Origin: Hyphomicrobium methylovorum
Lineage (GTDB): Bacteria > Pseudomonadota > Alphaproteobacteria > Rhizobiales > Hyphomicrobiaceae
Assembly: GCF_013626205.1 (NCBI RefSeq)
Contig: NZ_QHJE01000001.1
Coordinates: forward strand, 310,001 to 374,000
Direction of reading: 5' to 3'
DNA: 64,000 bases
Below, piece after piece: positions 14,052 through 22,885 of this stretch (position 1 is its first letter; every line of letters starts with the position of its first letter). The position numbers were made by a program, and so were the translations under genes. The notes beneath the pieces were generated by a model. The model saw nothing but the letters and a program-made list of their open reading frames with translations. It searched no databases and was not told the origin of the DNA.

Positions 14052-15478
14052 GGTTTGGACTCCGTCGCCTGTTCGAAGGGCTTGAGAGCCGCCTGAAGAT
14101 TGCTTTCCGCGTCGATGAGGAAGTTGCCGTTGACTACGACACGGTCGCCTTCGGCTATGCCATCCAGAATCTCCGCGTAACCGTCACCTTTGCGGCCGAC
14201 CCTAACAGCACGAGGCTCGAATCGGCCTTCGCTGCGATCAACGAGAACGACCTGCCTTGATCCGCTGTCGATGACGGCGCTTATTGGCACCGCGACGACA
14301 GGATCTTGTTCACCGGTCGTAATGGCTACGTCGCCATACATGTCCGGCAATAGAGCGAGATCCGCATTGGCAAGTTCGATGCGGACCCGAGCCGTGCGGG
14401 TTTCTTTCATGAGATGCGGGTAGATGACCGCGACTATTCCCTTGAAGATGCGTCCAGGCCTTGCGCGCGTCGTGACCTGAACATCCTGACCCACGGCGAT
14501 CGCATCGATGTCGCCTTCCGATAAATCGGCCATCATCCACACCACGGAATGATCGGCCATGCGGAACAGAACGTCACCGGACTTGAAGGCCTGGCCATCG
14601 ACGGCATTGCGTTCGAGAACCACCCCGTCCAACGGAGCTCTCACCACAAAGGTGTTGGGTACTTGACCCGTTTTGCGGATGATCTCGATGAAGTCGGCCG
14701 GCACCCCGAGGTTCTCAAGGCGGCGAGCGGCACCAAAGCTACGGCCATTGCCATCACCTGCCGTCGGCGAACTGCGCCGATCGCCAATATTCTCCACGCT
14801 TAGATTGGCGGCCCAGCCGACCACTTCCTGGCTGAACAGCGTCACGAGTTCATCCCCCTTTCTTACATGGGTTGCCGTTGTTGCAGGGCCGACTTTGGCA
14901 ATGAATCCGTCGTACCGCGGGGCAACGACAGCGACGCGGCGCTCGTCCAGCTCGACAACCCCTGGAGCTTTGATGGTGTGTGTGAGTACGTGCCTACCTA
15001 CGAGCGTCGTCTCGACGCCGGTCCGCTGCAGCTTACCGGGAGATACCGTGACCGAGCCATCGTCCGACTCCTCGCCGTCATAGACGGGGATGTAGTCCAT
15101 CCCCATCGAGTCCTTCTTCGGCACGGTCGACGTATCCGGCAGGCCCATCGGATTGCGGTAGAACTTGATCTTGCGCTCGCCGGATGCGGCCTCGGGCAGA
15201 GGCTTGGGATCGAAGCTGACGTCCTCGCTGGCCAGCACCGGAACATAGTCCCGCCCGTCGTCGGTCTTGCGGGGGACGAGCGCATAGAACGGCCGCATGT
15301 CCGGGTCGCGATAGTAGATCACCGCGCCGGAAGGCTTGGTTGAGTGTGCAGTATCCATCGCTGCGGGCGGCTCGGCCCACGGCAGGGTGAGTAGGCCATG
15401 CTGGCCGGCCCACACCCCGGCTCCCATCGCGGCCACAAGCGCCGCGACGGTCGCCATACCCCTGGATAACGGGCTCAT
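14048..15478 (-). CDS. cusB: CusB-type periplasmic adaptor of the Cu/Ag pump
   Basis: A 476-residue membrane-fusion protein joining the CusA pump to an outer-membrane channel. After an N-terminal anchor (residues 7-30) come two degenerate copies of the heavy-metal-binding motif seen before CusB adaptors: YYRDPDMRPF near 56 and FYRNPMG...DSMGMDYIPVY near 105-133. The usual Cys are absent and Met is kept. Lipoyl-like, beta-barrel and membrane-proximal segments follow. It overlaps both cusA and the FixH-like gene by four bases. No cusC-type channel gene is adjacent; czcC further upstream may be shared. Confidence 0.9.
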   Translation of the reverse strand: MSPLSRGMATVAALVAAMGAGVWAGQHGLLTLPWAEPPAAMDTAHSTKPSGAVIYYRDPDMRPFYALVPRKTDDGRDYVPVLASEDVSFDPKPLPEAASGERKIKFYRNPMGLPDTSTVPKKDSMGMDYIPVYDGEESDDGSVTVSPGKLQRTGVETTLVGRHVLTHTIKAPGVVELDERRVAVVAPRYDGFIAKVGPATTATHVRKGDELVTLFSQEVVGWAANLSVENIGDRRSSPTAGDGNGRSFGAARRLENLGVPADFIEIIRKTGQVPNTFVVRAPLDGVVLERNAVDGQAFKSGDVLFRMADHSVVWMMADLSEGDIDAIAVGQDVQVTTRARPGRIFKGIVAVIYPHLMKETRTARVRIELANADLALLPDMYGDVAITTGEQDPVVAVPISAVIDSGSRQVVLVDRSEGRFEPRAVRVGRKGDGYAEILDGIAEGDRVVVNGNFLIDAESNLQAALKPFEQATESKP

Positions 15479-15870
15479 GGCGTTGCCTTGAGGATCAGTT
15501 TGGTCTCGACCGTTCCCTCTTCACCCTGGACTTTCGCGCCGAGCGACAGCGCCCATTGCCCAGCCATCGTCAAGTCGGTCTTGAAGCGATAGACGCCAGG
15601 CTCGGTGGAGGGGACCGGCTCAAGCGGCGCGGTCATCGCCTCCATTTTATCGGGCCCCATATCGATGCGCTTAGCGAAGATCACGGCGTCCCGAATGGCC
15701 CGGCCCGAGGGCTTGTGCACAAGCTTGACCGAGACAACGGCCTCGCCCTGCTTCAGCTCCTTTTCAACGAGCTGGAACTCATAGTCCCTGATATCCGCCA
15801 ATGCCGATGTGGCAATCGTGGTGAGTAGCGCGGTGCCCAAGGCAACCGCGCACAATGATGTGCGCTTCAT
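15475..15870 (-). CDS. FixH/YtkA-like periplasmic protein
   Basis: A 131-residue secreted protein with a signal peptide (residues 1-25) and one immunoglobulin-like beta domain of the FixH/YtkA type (VVSVKLVHKPSGRAI, GVYRFKTDLTMAGQWAL). Met residues in RIDMGPDKMEAM could bind copper. It overlaps cusB by four bases, so it is probably a copper-handling partner of the pump, in the place a CusF would take in enterobacteria. The partner role is inferred from position. Confidence 0.65.
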   Translation of the reverse strand: MKRTSLCAVALGTALLTTIATSALADIRDYEFQLVEKELKQGEAVVSVKLVHKPSGRAIRDAVIFAKRIDMGPDKMEAMTAPLEPVPSTEPGVYRFKTDLTMAGQWALSLGAKVQGEEGTVETKLILKATP

Positions 15871-15976
15871 GTCTACTTCTCCTGTTGTCGTGAACCGTCG
15901 CGACGGCCGTTATTGGCCGACACGTTCAGCGGCCACGGCAGATGCCGCAGCCGTCATGACGCCCAAAGGGCGCGGG

Positions 15977-16345
15977 TCAGACGCTGGGAGGGCGGAGAAG
16001 AGGTGGCACGAGGGAGCTGGCGGCAACGGCCGACGGCTCGGGCGCAAGCTTCGCGGCCACCAGGAGCCCAAGTGGCATCCCCCCCGTAAGCGGCGGCACA
16101 AGTTGCTGGAAGCATTTCACCAAGCATGTGCCCATGTCCGGACATACCTTTTGCGGGCAGTCCGGACAGGGCGACGGCTTCGCCGGCTTGTGGCAGGGCA
16201 TTTCATCGGCGCTTAATTGATCAGCGTGCGTCGCCCCCGCCATCGCAACTGCAAACGTGCTGGTCAACGGCATAGCGACAAGCGCCCCGAGCATGGCAAG
16301 CATGCCGAGGACAACAAACCAACGATGGCAACTGCGCTTTCTCAC
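15977..16345 (-). CDS. Cys-rich exported protein, DUF2946-like
   Basis: A 122-residue protein with an N-terminal membrane or signal segment (residues 9-32) and a dense Cys region (PCHK, CPDCPQ, VCPDMGTCLVKC), ending LVPPLLRPP. The Cys/His cluster followed by a C-terminal RPP motif resembles DUF2946-like proteins found beside copper genes. The start is a GTG. The gene at 57228-56776 shares the layout and the LLRPP ending. A metal-binding role in the periplasm is inferred. Confidence 0.55.
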   Translation of the reverse strand: MRKRSCHRWFVVLGMLAMLGALVAMPLTSTFAVAMAGATHADQLSADEMPCHKPAKPSPCPDCPQKVCPDMGTCLVKCFQQLVPPLTGGMPLGLLVAAKLAPEPSAVAASSLVPPLLRPPSV

Positions 16346-16382
16346 GGGAGAATCCTGACACAGGCTGGCCGGATTTTCAACA

Positions 16383-17072
16383 TTACCGCGACGAGCCCTC
16401 AGATGCCGTTAAATTTCGGTCATCTGCAGCCGCCGGTTGCCGTTCAGACCAGGCTTGCCGGAGGATCTGCAAAGACGAACTCAAAAAGAGCCCGGCCATC
16501 AGACCTGCGACCACCAGATCAGGCCATGCGCTTTGTGTTACCCAGACGCCCGCAGCAGCGAGCATGACCGCAACATTGCCGACAGCATCATTACGTGAGC
16601 AGAGCCAGACCGAGCGCACGTTGGCATCGCCGTCCTTGTAGCGCAGCAGTAACAGTACGCTCGCGCCGTTGGCGGCAAGCGCGAGAAATCCGATGCCTCC
16701 CATGATCTCAGCACGTGGCGTTCCAAGGACGAGAACCTGATACAGCGTGGTTCCAAAAACAAGCAGCCCCATGCCGAGCAGGCTGACGCCCTTCGCCAGT
16801 GCTGCGGAAGAACGCAGCGCCTGCGATCGACCGATGACGGCGAGACTGAGGCCGTAAGTCAGCGTATCGCCAAGGAAGTCCAGGGCATCGGCCTGCAACG
16901 CCTGCGAGCTGGCGAGTTGCCCTGCCGTCATTTCGACCGCGAACATCACGGCATTGATGGCGATCACGACCCACAGCACCCGCATGTATCGCCGATCCAT
17001 ACCGTCGAACTTCGGCGTACTGTGGCAGCCGCACGCGTGCTCGTTACAGTCTGTCTCCACGATATTGGTCAC
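16383..17072 (-). CDS. short CDF-like cation transporter
   Basis: A 229-residue protein with six hydrophobic segments and a Cys/His-rich N-terminus (CNEHACGCH). The CDF metal site is recognisable but altered: DALDFLGD in TM2 and SRNDAVGN in TM5 replace the HxxxD motifs of zinc CDF proteins. The cytoplasmic C-terminal domain of standard CDF exporters is missing. Proteins of this kind are annotated as cation transporters near metal pumps; the substrate is unknown. The start is a GTG with a weak ribosome site. Confidence 0.7.
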   Translation of the reverse strand: MTNIVETDCNEHACGCHSTPKFDGMDRRYMRVLWVVIAINAVMFAVEMTAGQLASSQALQADALDFLGDTLTYGLSLAVIGRSQALRSSAALAKGVSLLGMGLLVFGTTLYQVLVLGTPRAEIMGGIGFLALAANGASVLLLLRYKDGDANVRSVWLCSRNDAVGNVAVMLAAAGVWVTQSAWPDLVVAGLMAGLFLSSSLQILRQAWSERQPAAADDRNLTASEGSSR

Positions 17073-17076
17073 TTGC

Positions 17077-17322
17077 TCATCTCACAGCATAACCGCACTG
17101 CGCGGTGTGACGGTTGGAGCCCATCATGACCTGGTTTCCGTGATGGTGGTGCGGCTTGCGCGAACTGAAGTCATACCGCTTCATGCACGGGCCTTTGGCG
17201 CAATGGCCAAAGCCTTTCATGCGAGACTCTCCATCACGCCAAGGCACAACATGTGCCGTTGCTGATGTGGCGCTGAAACCAAGCAGCGCGGCGACGCAAG
17301 CAACTAGGTAAAGCCGAGTCAT
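17077..17322 (-). CDS. small exported His/Cys protein
   Basis: An 81-residue protein with a signal peptide (MTRLYLVACVAALLGFSA) and a mature part containing CAKGPC, a four-His run and further His and Cys. GGAG lies eight bases before the ATG at 17322. It ends four bases before the cation transporter start. Likely a periplasmic metal-binding protein; the specific metal is not evident. Confidence 0.6.
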   Translation of the reverse strand: MTRLYLVACVAALLGFSATSATAHVVPWRDGESRMKGFGHCAKGPCMKRYDFSSRKPHHHHGNQVMMGSNRHTAQCGYAVR

Positions 17323-17368
17323 GATTTTTCTCCGGCGAGGACGGCGGCTCACGCCGCCGCCCGTTCGC

Positions 17369-17677
17369 TTAATGATGACCGTGGTGATGATGGTGATGAC
17401 CGCCGCCCCAGCCGTAAATCCGCGGCACGAATCCGTAATAGCCATAACTGCGATGGCGGTGCCTCCACGAGCGGCGATGATGGTGGCCCCATCGGCGGTG
17501 ACCGTGATGCCGCCAATGACCGTGATGCCGATGGCGAACCTGTTGAACATCGGACGCGCTAGTCTGGGACAGAGCGATCCGACCGTTGCCGGCCGGAACC
17601 AGAGCCGTTGCGGCAGAGGTCCCGCCGAATACTGCAAGCGCAGCGGCGAGGATGACTGCAAAACTTTGCTTCCTCAT
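17369..17677 (-). CDS. His-rich exported protein
   Basis: A 102-residue secreted protein. After the signal peptide (residues 1-26) the mature part is dominated by His, Arg, Trp and Gly (HRHHGHWRHHGHRRWGHHH and a final HHHHHHGHH). The Gly/Tyr/His pattern resembles small outer-surface or periplasmic proteins that chelate divalent metals. AAAGGAGG gives a very good start at 17677. Buffering of zinc or nickel in the periplasm is inferred from composition and island context. Confidence 0.6.
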   Translation of the reverse strand: MRKQSFAVILAAALAVFGGTSAATALVPAGNGRIALSQTSASDVQQVRHRHHGHWRHHGHRRWGHHHRRSWRHRHRSYGYYGFVPRIYGWGGGHHHHHHGHH

Positions 17678-17703
17678 GGCACTTCCTCCTTTGGCGCTGG
17701 CTG

Positions 17704-17946
17704 TCACTTCTTGTGGTCGTGATCGGCGTCCTTGTGGTCTTCACCTTCGTGCGACGATGCCTCAAACGTGGCGCCGTCAATCTTCGCGCATTCTTCTTTA
17801 GTCAGTTCCTTCCAGCCCTGCTTTTCGCACGCGGCATCGCCCTGACAGACGGACGGGCCCGAGCAGTGACCGTGCTCCTCGCCCGCAAAGGCCGCTGCTG
17901 TAAAAAGCGACGCCGTCGCAATCGCGATGATGATTGGCTTGATCAT
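17704..17946 (-). CDS. small exported Cys/His protein
   Basis: An 80-residue protein with a signal peptide (MIKPIIIAIATASLFTAAAFA), then HCSGPSVCQGDAACEKQGW and KEECAKIDG, and an acidic His tail (DHKDADHDHKK). The cysteine pattern recalls DUF2282-like periplasmic proteins, though without certainty. AGGAG precedes the ATG at 17946. Probably a metal-binding accessory protein of the neighbouring pumps. Confidence 0.6.
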   Translation of the reverse strand: MIKPIIIAIATASLFTAAAFAGEEHGHCSGPSVCQGDAACEKQGWKELTKEECAKIDGATFEASSHEGEDHKDADHDHKK

Positions 17947-18005
17947 AGAGATACTCCTGTTTCGCGTTTGATTGCCGTAACGGTTGTCAGTCGCGTAACC
18001 TCCTT

Positions 18006-19106
18006 TCAGGGATTGCCCAAATAAATGCGGAAGGTCAGCGCGCCGTGTTTTGGCGTAAAAGCCAGCGCAGTGAACAAGCTGCCAGTACCGTTCGACAGTT
18101 GATAGCGCGTCACCTGCTGACCCGGCCATGTGGGCGTGTCGTGTGGTGCCACGCCAAAACGCGCCTCAAACCCGGCCTTTACATCGTCGAAGAGATGCAG
18201 GCTGACGGACTGGGTGGTGAGCGAGCAGACGTATACTGGTGGCTTGTGGCTGCTTGCCGAATGGACCAACGCATAGGCACCGAACCTGTCGTGGAACGTC
18301 CACCCCCCGTCGATGTGGGCAGCGCCGCTTCTGCGCGTCAAGTCTTCGTTCGGAGCAGGTTTCCATTTGCCAACGAGGGCAAGGGTCTTCAGGCCTTCCA
18401 GGCTATCGCCGTGCGCGATACAGGTCTTTGCGACCAGCCGCAGAAGGTGCTCGACTTGCCGCGCATGGGCAATCTCCGTTGCAATTTTGGAGGTGTCGAC
18501 CGTTGCCAGACCGCCGTCCCTGGCGCCACCGAGCAGGTCCACCAACCGCTGTCGCGCCGCAGCCGCTTCCTGGTCCTCGGCGTCGCGGCCGATGGCTGTT
18601 TCGTAGTCGCTAAGCGCCTGCTCAAGTTCCCGGCGGCGCACATGCACGATCGCGCGGTTGAAGTAGCTGTCGCTGACTTCGGGCTGCAGTCGAACCGCTT
18701 CGTCCAGGTCCTTAAGGGCTTCATCAAGCCGCCCGAGGTTGGACAACGCGTTCCCACGATTCATGTTGGCGTAGGGTAGTCCAGGGCTGATCTTCAGGGC
18801 CTCGGTAAAATCTCGGACGGCCGCGATGTAGTCGCCTTTCGCATAATGGACATTGCCACGGTTGTAATAGGCCAAGGCACTAGCCGGATTAAGTGCAATC
18901 GCGGCGTTGAAGCCTGCCAAGGCATCGTCCAGTTCGCCCTGCATGTAGTCGGCTGCGGCACGGTCATGGATAGTGGCGAAGTCGGCGGCCTCAGCAGACT
19001 CTCCGCGTTCAGCCGGAGCCCCTCGCGCCAAAGACGCGCCTGTCGCGCAAATGAGGACTGCGAAAAGGACGGCCAAATAGCACTTCGGCGTCAGGGCAAG
19101 AGGCAT
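18006..19106 (-). CDS. periplasmic TPR protein with unknown C-terminal domain
   Basis: A 366-residue secreted protein with a signal peptide to about residue 29. Residues 45-190 hold about four tetratricopeptide repeats (YYNRGNVHYAKGDYIAAVRDF and similar). Residues 205-366 form a separate domain, beta-rich towards its end (VYVCSLTTQSVSLHLFDD...FRIYLGNP), that I do not recognise. TPR domains mediate protein contacts, so it may assemble the periplasmic proteins of the island. Its place between czc and cus genes is unusual. Confidence 0.65.
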   Translation of the reverse strand: MPLALTPKCYLAVLFAVLICATGASLARGAPAERGESAEAADFATIHDRAAADYMQGELDDALAGFNAAIALNPASALAYYNRGNVHYAKGDYIAAVRDFTEALKISPGLPYANMNRGNALSNLGRLDEALKDLDEAVRLQPEVSDSYFNRAIVHVRRRELEQALSDYETAIGRDAEDQEAAAARQRLVDLLGGARDGGLATVDTSKIATEIAHARQVEHLLRLVAKTCIAHGDSLEGLKTLALVGKWKPAPNEDLTRRSGAAHIDGGWTFHDRFGAYALVHSASSHKPPVYVCSLTTQSVSLHLFDDVKAGFEARFGVAPHDTPTWPGQQVTRYQLSNGTGSLFTALAFTPKHGALTFRIYLGNP

Positions 19107-19150
19107 GAAACGCGCACTCCATCGTCAACAGGCCTGCGGGGCCGCTGGTG

Positions 19151-19621
19151 TCATTTCAGGGTGCCGGGCGGGTAAAGACCTTCGACGAGCGGCAAAAGTC
19201 CCTTGATCTTCGTTAGCGCGGTCGAGGCAGCATCAGCCTCGTTGTGCTCAGCGCCGTGGTGTAGCTCGTCAACAGCCTTATCGAGCTGCTTGAGAGCAGA
19301 GGTCAGCTTGGTCTTCGAGCCGTCGGCAACCATGTCCGACTTCTCCTGCAGCGTGTGCACCGCCGCTTCCATGTGCTCACCCGCTTCATGAGCCCCGGCC
19401 AGTTTATTGCCGCCAATGGCCGTCTCGGCTTCGCTCAACTTCGCCGTGATCAGCGTCCAGGCCTCTTTGACGTTGGCTGGTGGCGTGACCTTGAAGTGGG
19501 CCTCGTCCTTCCCGTGCGCGTGTTCCTTGCCGTGGTCATGGCCCTCTTCGGCCATCACAGGCGACGACACGGCAAAGACGACAGCGGCTGCGGCAGCCAG
19601 GATTGTTCGGATGGTGCTCAT
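19151..19621 (-). CDS. periplasmic His-rich helical protein
   Basis: A 156-residue protein with a signal peptide (residues 1-24), a His/Asp stretch (GHDHGKEHAHGKDEAH) and a helical bundle with regularly placed His (HEAGEHMEAAVH, ELHHGAEHNEAD). Its ATG overlaps the czcA stop (19618-19621), so it is made with the pump. Likely a zinc, cobalt or cadmium buffer for CzcCBA, comparable in role to CzcE, but no homology to CzcE is claimed. Confidence 0.6.
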   Translation of the reverse strand: MSTIRTILAAAAAVVFAVSSPVMAEEGHDHGKEHAHGKDEAHFKVTPPANVKEAWTLITAKLSEAETAIGGNKLAGAHEAGEHMEAAVHTLQEKSDMVADGSKTKLTSALKQLDKAVDELHHGAEHNEADAASTALTKIKGLLPLVEGLYPPGTLK

Positions 19622-22600
19622 GCGACATGCTCCTTTGCAATTTGGGTTTCTGGTTCGGCTTCGGCGGTGAACTCTTCGTTGAGGCAGAAGCGCTTGTAGA
19701 GCGCCGGCAGCACAATCAGTGTCAGCAGCGTGGCGGTGATCAGACCGCCAATGACGACCGTGGCCAGCGGCTTTTGAACTTCGGCGCCCGTTCCTGTCGC
19801 GATCGCCATCGGAACGAAGCCGAGCGAAGCGACCAGCGCGGTCATCAGAACAGGTCGGAGGCGGGTCATCGCACCTTCGATGATGGCCAGTTCGCCTTGG
19901 ATGCCCTTGAGCCTCAGCTGGTTGATGTAGGTCACCATTACGAGACCGTTCAGTACGGCCACGCCGGACAGCGCGATGAAGCCGACCGCGGCGGAAATCG
20001 AGAAGGGCATGTCACGGAGATAGAGCGTGAGGATGCCGCCTGAAATCGCGAGCGGCACGCCGGAGAACACCAGTAGTGCCTCGCGCACTTTGCCGAATGC
20101 GGTGAATAGCATCAGGAAGATGATGAAGAAGCACGCCGGTACGACGATCATCAACCGGCTGCGGGCCGCTTGCAGGTTTTCAAACTGCCCGCCCCAGGCC
20201 AGCCAGTTGCCTGGAGGCACCTGAACCTCGGTATCAATGCGACGCTGCGCCTCTTCGACAAAAGAGCCGATGTCACGCCCGCGCACGTTCGCCTGAACGA
20301 CCACGCGGCGCTTGCCGTTTTCGCGGCTGATCTGGTTCGGGCCTTCCTCGACCACAAACCGCGCCAGAGTCTTGAGCGGGATGAATGATGTCTTTGCGCC
20401 GTCGCCGTCGGTATCCGGTACGGGAACCGGCAGATTTTCCAGGGTTTCGAGATTGTCGCGCAAGTGGTCGGGCAGGCGCACCAGAATGGCGAAGCGGCGG
20501 TCGCCCTGGAACACAAGCCCCGCTTCGCGCCCGCCGACCGCAATCGAGATGACGTCCAGAACATCCCCGATGTTAAGGCCGTAACGAGAGATGGCCTGCT
20601 TATCGAGCTTGACGTCCAACATGGGCAAGCCCGTGGTCTGTTCCACCTTTACGTCGGCTGCGCCCGGCACCTGCCGCAGCACGGAGGCCACCTTGGTCGC
20701 CGTGGTCCCAAGCTCGTCAAAGTCGTCACCGAACACCTTGACGGCCACATCGCTGCGCACACCCGCGATCAGCTCATTGAAGCGCATTTGGATCGGCTGG
20801 GTGTACTCGTAGTTGTTGCCCGGCAGCAGGCCGACAGCCGCCGCAATCTTTTCGACCAGCTCAGCCTTGGTCATGCTCGGATCTGGCCAATCCGACTGAG
20901 GTTTGAGGATGATGAAGGTATCCGAGACGTGAGGCGGCATCGGGTCCGATGCCATTTCCGCCGTACCGGTCTTGGAGAATACGAACGCTACTTCGGGGAA
21001 TGCACGAACCGTCGCCTCCACCTTTAATTGCATGTCCTGCGACTGGGAGAGGGACGTTGAGGGAATGCGCATGGCATGCATGGCGAGGTTCTTCTCATCC
21101 AATGTCGGGATGAATTCCTGGCCAAGGCGCGTGAACAAGAACAGCGAGAACACGAAAAAGGCGACCGACATCCAGATGACGCTGGTGGTGTCTGCCAGCG
21201 CGTTGCGCAACGCCGGTTCGTAAACCCGCTTGGAATAGCGGATGATCGCGCTTTCCTTTTCTTCAACGCGACCGGTTACGAACAGTCCGATCATGGCCGG
21301 GACGAAGGTCAGTGACATGACGAATGCTGCTAGCAGCGCGATGATGACGGTCAGCCCCATCGGTTCGAACATTTTGCCTTCTACCCCTGTGAAGGTGAGG
21401 AGCGGCAGATAGACGGTGATGATGATGATTTGCCCGAACACCGACGGCTGGATCATCTCCTTGCTGGCGACCATCACCTCATGCAGCCGCTCGGAGACGT
21501 TGAGCAGCCGGCCTTCGTGGTGCTGACGTTCGGCTAGTCTGCGCAGTGCGTTTTCGGTGATGATCACCGCGCCGTCGACGATGAGCCCGAAGTCGAGTGC
21601 GCCAAGGCTCATGAGGTTGGCGGAAATCCCGGCTTCCACCATCCCGACCGTGGTGAAAAGCATCGTGATGGGAATGACCAGCGCCGTGATGAGTGCGGCG
21701 CGCAGGTTGCCGAGCATCAAAAACAGCACGACGATAACCAGCAGCGCGCCTTCCGCGAGGTTTTTGGCCACCGTCTTGACGGTGGCATCAACCAGAACCG
21801 TGCGGTCAAGCACCGTCTTGATGGCGATATCCGGCGGCAGTGACTTGGAGATCGTTTTGATCTTCTCGTCAACAGCGGCGGAAACGATGCGGCTGTTGCC
21901 GCCCTTCAGCATCATCGTGGTGCCGACCACCACCTCATATCCGTTCTCGCTGGCCGAACCGGTACGAAGTTCGCGGCCGATTCCAACTTCTGCGACGTCT
22001 TTCAAGTAAACCGGCACACCGTTGCGATTGGCGATGATAACATTGCCGATGTCGGTCGCTGTTTCGAGGCGCCCGTCGGCCCGGACGATGTAGGATTCAC
22101 CCTTTTGCTCGATGTATCCGGCACCGACGCTGGTGTTGTTGCGCTCCAACGCGGTGATGACGTCGCTAAACGTCAGCCCTAGCGACAACAGCTTCTGCGG
22201 ATCAGGCTGTACCTGGTATTGTTGCTCGTAGCCGCCGATGGCATCCACCTCGGCAACGCCGGTCACGCCTTTAAGCTGGGGCCGGATGATCCAGTCCTGC
22301 ACCGTGCGCAGGTACATGGAAAATTCGAAGTCCTTACGCAGAACCAGGCCTTCCGGCGTCAAGTAACTGCCATCGCTCTGCCAGCCTGGTTTGCCGTCTT
22401 TGACCTCAGCACCCTTGCCGCGCGGATGTTCGAAATGGACGGTCCACATGTAGATTTCGCCGAGGCCCGTTGAAACGGCACCCATGCGTGGTTCAGCCCC
22501 CGCCGGCAGATTGGCTTTGGCCTGGTTCATCCGCTCCGAAACCTGGGAGCGCGCAAAGTAGATGTCGACGTTGTCCTCAAAGACCGCCGTGACCTGCGAA

Positions 22601-22869
22601 AACCCGTTGCGCGATAGCGAGCGCGTGTAGGAGAGCCCCGGTATCCCCGCGAGTGCCGTTTCGATCGGGAAGGTGACGTTCTTTTCGATTTCAAAGGGCG
22701 ACAGCGCCGCCGCTTCCGTGTTGATCTGAATCTGGTTGTTGGTGATGTCCGGCACCGCGTCGATCGGCAGCCGTTGCAGTGAATAGAGACCGAATGCTGA
22801 TGCGGCAGCGACCAGCAAGACCACCAGCACGCGGTGCGTGAGGGAGAAACTGAGGATGCGTTCAATCAT
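19618..22869 (-). CDS. czcA: CzcA-type Co/Zn/Cd RND efflux pump
   Basis: A 1083-residue HME-RND transporter that pumps divalent cations out through CzcB and CzcC using the proton gradient. The TM4 motif LDFGLIVDGAVIITEN (425-440) keeps both aspartates and the glutamate (Asp426, Asp432, Glu439) shown to be essential in CzcA of Cupriavidus metallidurans. The Cu/Ag methionine set of CusA is absent. The start at 22869 has GGGAGG upstream; the frame to 22896 overlaps the region after the czcB stop and is not needed. It is translationally coupled to the downstream His-rich gene. Confidence 0.92.
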   Translation of the reverse strand: MIERILSFSLTHRVLVVLLVAAASAFGLYSLQRLPIDAVPDITNNQIQINTEAAALSPFEIEKNVTFPIETALAGIPGLSYTRSLSRNGFSQVTAVFEDNVDIYFARSQVSERMNQAKANLPAGAEPRMGAVSTGLGEIYMWTVHFEHPRGKGAEVKDGKPGWQSDGSYLTPEGLVLRKDFEFSMYLRTVQDWIIRPQLKGVTGVAEVDAIGGYEQQYQVQPDPQKLLSLGLTFSDVITALERNNTSVGAGYIEQKGESYIVRADGRLETATDIGNVIIANRNGVPVYLKDVAEVGIGRELRTGSASENGYEVVVGTTMMLKGGNSRIVSAAVDEKIKTISKSLPPDIAIKTVLDRTVLVDATVKTVAKNLAEGALLVIVVLFLMLGNLRAALITALVIPITMLFTTVGMVEAGISANLMSLGALDFGLIVDGAVIITENALRRLAERQHHEGRLLNVSERLHEVMVASKEMIQPSVFGQIIIITVYLPLLTFTGVEGKMFEPMGLTVIIALLAAFVMSLTFVPAMIGLFVTGRVEEKESAIIRYSKRVYEPALRNALADTTSVIWMSVAFFVFSLFLFTRLGQEFIPTLDEKNLAMHAMRIPSTSLSQSQDMQLKVEATVRAFPEVAFVFSKTGTAEMASDPMPPHVSDTFIILKPQSDWPDPSMTKAELVEKIAAAVGLLPGNNYEYTQPIQMRFNELIAGVRSDVAVKVFGDDFDELGTTATKVASVLRQVPGAADVKVEQTTGLPMLDVKLDKQAISRYGLNIGDVLDVISIAVGGREAGLVFQGDRRFAILVRLPDHLRDNLETLENLPVPVPDTDGDGAKTSFIPLKTLARFVVEEGPNQISRENGKRRVVVQANVRGRDIGSFVEEAQRRIDTEVQVPPGNWLAWGGQFENLQAARSRLMIVVPACFFIIFLMLFTAFGKVREALLVFSGVPLAISGGILTLYLRDMPFSISAAVGFIALSGVAVLNGLVMVTYINQLRLKGIQGELAIIEGAMTRLRPVLMTALVASLGFVPMAIATGTGAEVQKPLATVVIGGLITATLLTLIVLPALYKRFCLNEEFTAEAEPETQIAKEHVA

Positions 22870-22885
22870 GGCTGATTCCCTCCCC

